Positions 63,311-64,000 of a stretch of 64,000 nt of DNA are shown here, piece after piece. Under the pieces are notes generated by a model, which searched no databases, was not told where the DNA came from, and worked only from the letters and a program-made list of their open reading frames with translations. Position numbers and translations under genes: made by a program. The DNA is from Apostichopus japonicus (lineage: Eukaryota > Echinodermata > Holothuroidea > Aspidochirotida > Stichopodidae). Within the stretch, counting starts at the first letter, position 1, and every line of letters begins with the position of its first letter. The stretch covers positions 10,879,501-10,943,500 of the forward strand of contig NC_092566.1 of the NCBI RefSeq assembly GCF_037975245.1, in the 5' to 3' direction.

Positions 63311-63625
63311 AAAATAATCATAATAAATGAGACTTATATAGCGCCAAATCAGTAGACAAATGTCACTGCTCAAGGCGCTTTACAAAGAAAGCAAATCAAT
63401 TTACAAAAGAACATGTGAAAAGATGGGTCTTAAGTAGACTTTTGAATGTAGAAAGTTTATAGGATGTTTGAATGTGTTCTGGTAACTTGTTCCAGAGATA
63501 AGAGCCAGAGTATTCGAAGCTTCTGTAACCATAGGTCTTCAAGCGTGGTTTAGGAACAGTTAAATACAGTTTGTTGGAGGAACGAAGTGTGCGAGTTGGA
63601 ATATATGGCAAGAGAAGTTGCAAAT
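63311..63625 (-). mobile_element. 5'-truncated LINE (CR1/L2-type) 3' end, copy 2
   Basis: Same family as 28085-28571: RT tail LLLPYIPTRTLRSSNKLYL, RSFEYSGSYLWNKLPEHIQ and LSTFKSLLKTHLF on the minus strand, then a 3' UTR with TTTGGCGCTATATAAGTCTC. It is in the same orientation as LARP7, and its 3' end lies only about 20 bp upstream of the acceptor of the exon starting at 63292. Confidence 0.88.
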
Positions 63626-64000
63626 AGTAAAATATTACGCAAGTCCTCTTGAGTAAACAAAGAGCAAAAGTCTGATTACATGAAGAAGAAAAAATCCAAT
63701 AAGAACCCAAAACTGTAAATTGGATACCCTCCCAACTTTAAAGTGTAAGTAATAAGCCATTATGCTTCGCTCTTATGCACATGAAGCTTCCAGAACCTAT
63801 AAACAAAATGCAAAGGTTGATTCACTTTATTTCTTCCTTTAGTACTACTATACATTCTGGAAGATGCCTTCCTTTCTATCTCTCATCACCCTCTCTCCCT
63901 GCCCAAGACCAGACACCATCAAATTTACAATGGCTTTGCGAGTGTTGAGTAACAACAGGAGTTCCTTTATCAGCATCAATCCATGTACTTTCTTTTCAAA
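63626..64000. other. Remaining LARP7 intron sequence
   Basis: No exon of the La motif or RRM1 is recognisable here, so the upstream LARP7 exons are beyond the right edge. Confidence 0.5.

Overview
This window is eukaryotic, intron-rich, AT-rich animal DNA. It carries parts or all of six protein-coding genes embedded in a large amount of transposon and tandem-repeat sequence. The gene set (CDK1, LARP7, a secreted glutathione peroxidase, a UBAN/ABIN-like coiled-coil protein), GT-AG introns of 0.3-4 kb, CR1/L2-type LINE ends, tRNA-derived SINEs and many short hAT-like elements suggest a marine invertebrate deuterostome. An echinoderm such as a sea cucumber is my best guess, but that is inference and not shown by any single feature. 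I see no bacterial, organellar or viral content.

Layout. (1) 1-671: the last two exons of a plus-strand gene whose C-terminus carries a J-domain HPDK motif. (2) 2240-3375: four ~310-bp tandem units. (3) 7877-9308, minus strand: a complete two-exon secreted glutathione peroxidase that uses Cys instead of selenocysteine. (4) 10.9-16 kb: a tRNA-like SINE, AT microsatellite, degenerate hAT-like element, a truncated U2 snRNA copy and a TTAA-flanked MITE. (5) 16605-29521, plus strand: an eight-coding-exon coiled-coil gene (563 aa) with a UBAN-like segment; every coding exon is a multiple of three and every junction is phase 0. Its introns hold nested hAT MITEs, a hairpin, three local duplications, a SINE and a LINE end. 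(6) 29.5-38.6 kb: no convincing gene; two large inverted-repeat (foldback) elements, a ~130-bp tandem repeat interrupted by a LINE end, and a hAT MITE with perfect 8-bp target duplications. (7) 39081-42904, plus strand: a two-exon gene for an unrecognised ~151-aa membrane protein. (8) 45.2-48.6 kb: a LINE end and the second copy of the hAT MITE. (9) 49373-54627, plus strand: complete CDK1 with a likely promoter and non-coding first exon. (10) 57402-63292, minus strand: the C-terminal six exons of LARP7, including the xRRM; its La motif and RRM1 would lie beyond the right edge. CDK1 and LARP7 converge tail to tail.

The genes do not form an operon-like system. CDK1 drives entry into mitosis, LARP7 stabilises 7SK RNA and so restrains P-TEFb, the peroxidase detoxifies peroxides outside the cell, and the UBAN-like protein probably binds ubiquitin chains in NF-kB-type signalling. 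I found no convincing new biological system. The most notable observations are the mobile-element structures with readable target-site duplications, the truncated U2 snRNA copy, the intronic duplication of a CDK1 exon end with its splice donor, and LINE insertions very close to splice sites. All exon joins are by eye from frame, GT-AG sites and family similarity; no alignment or transcript evidence was available.
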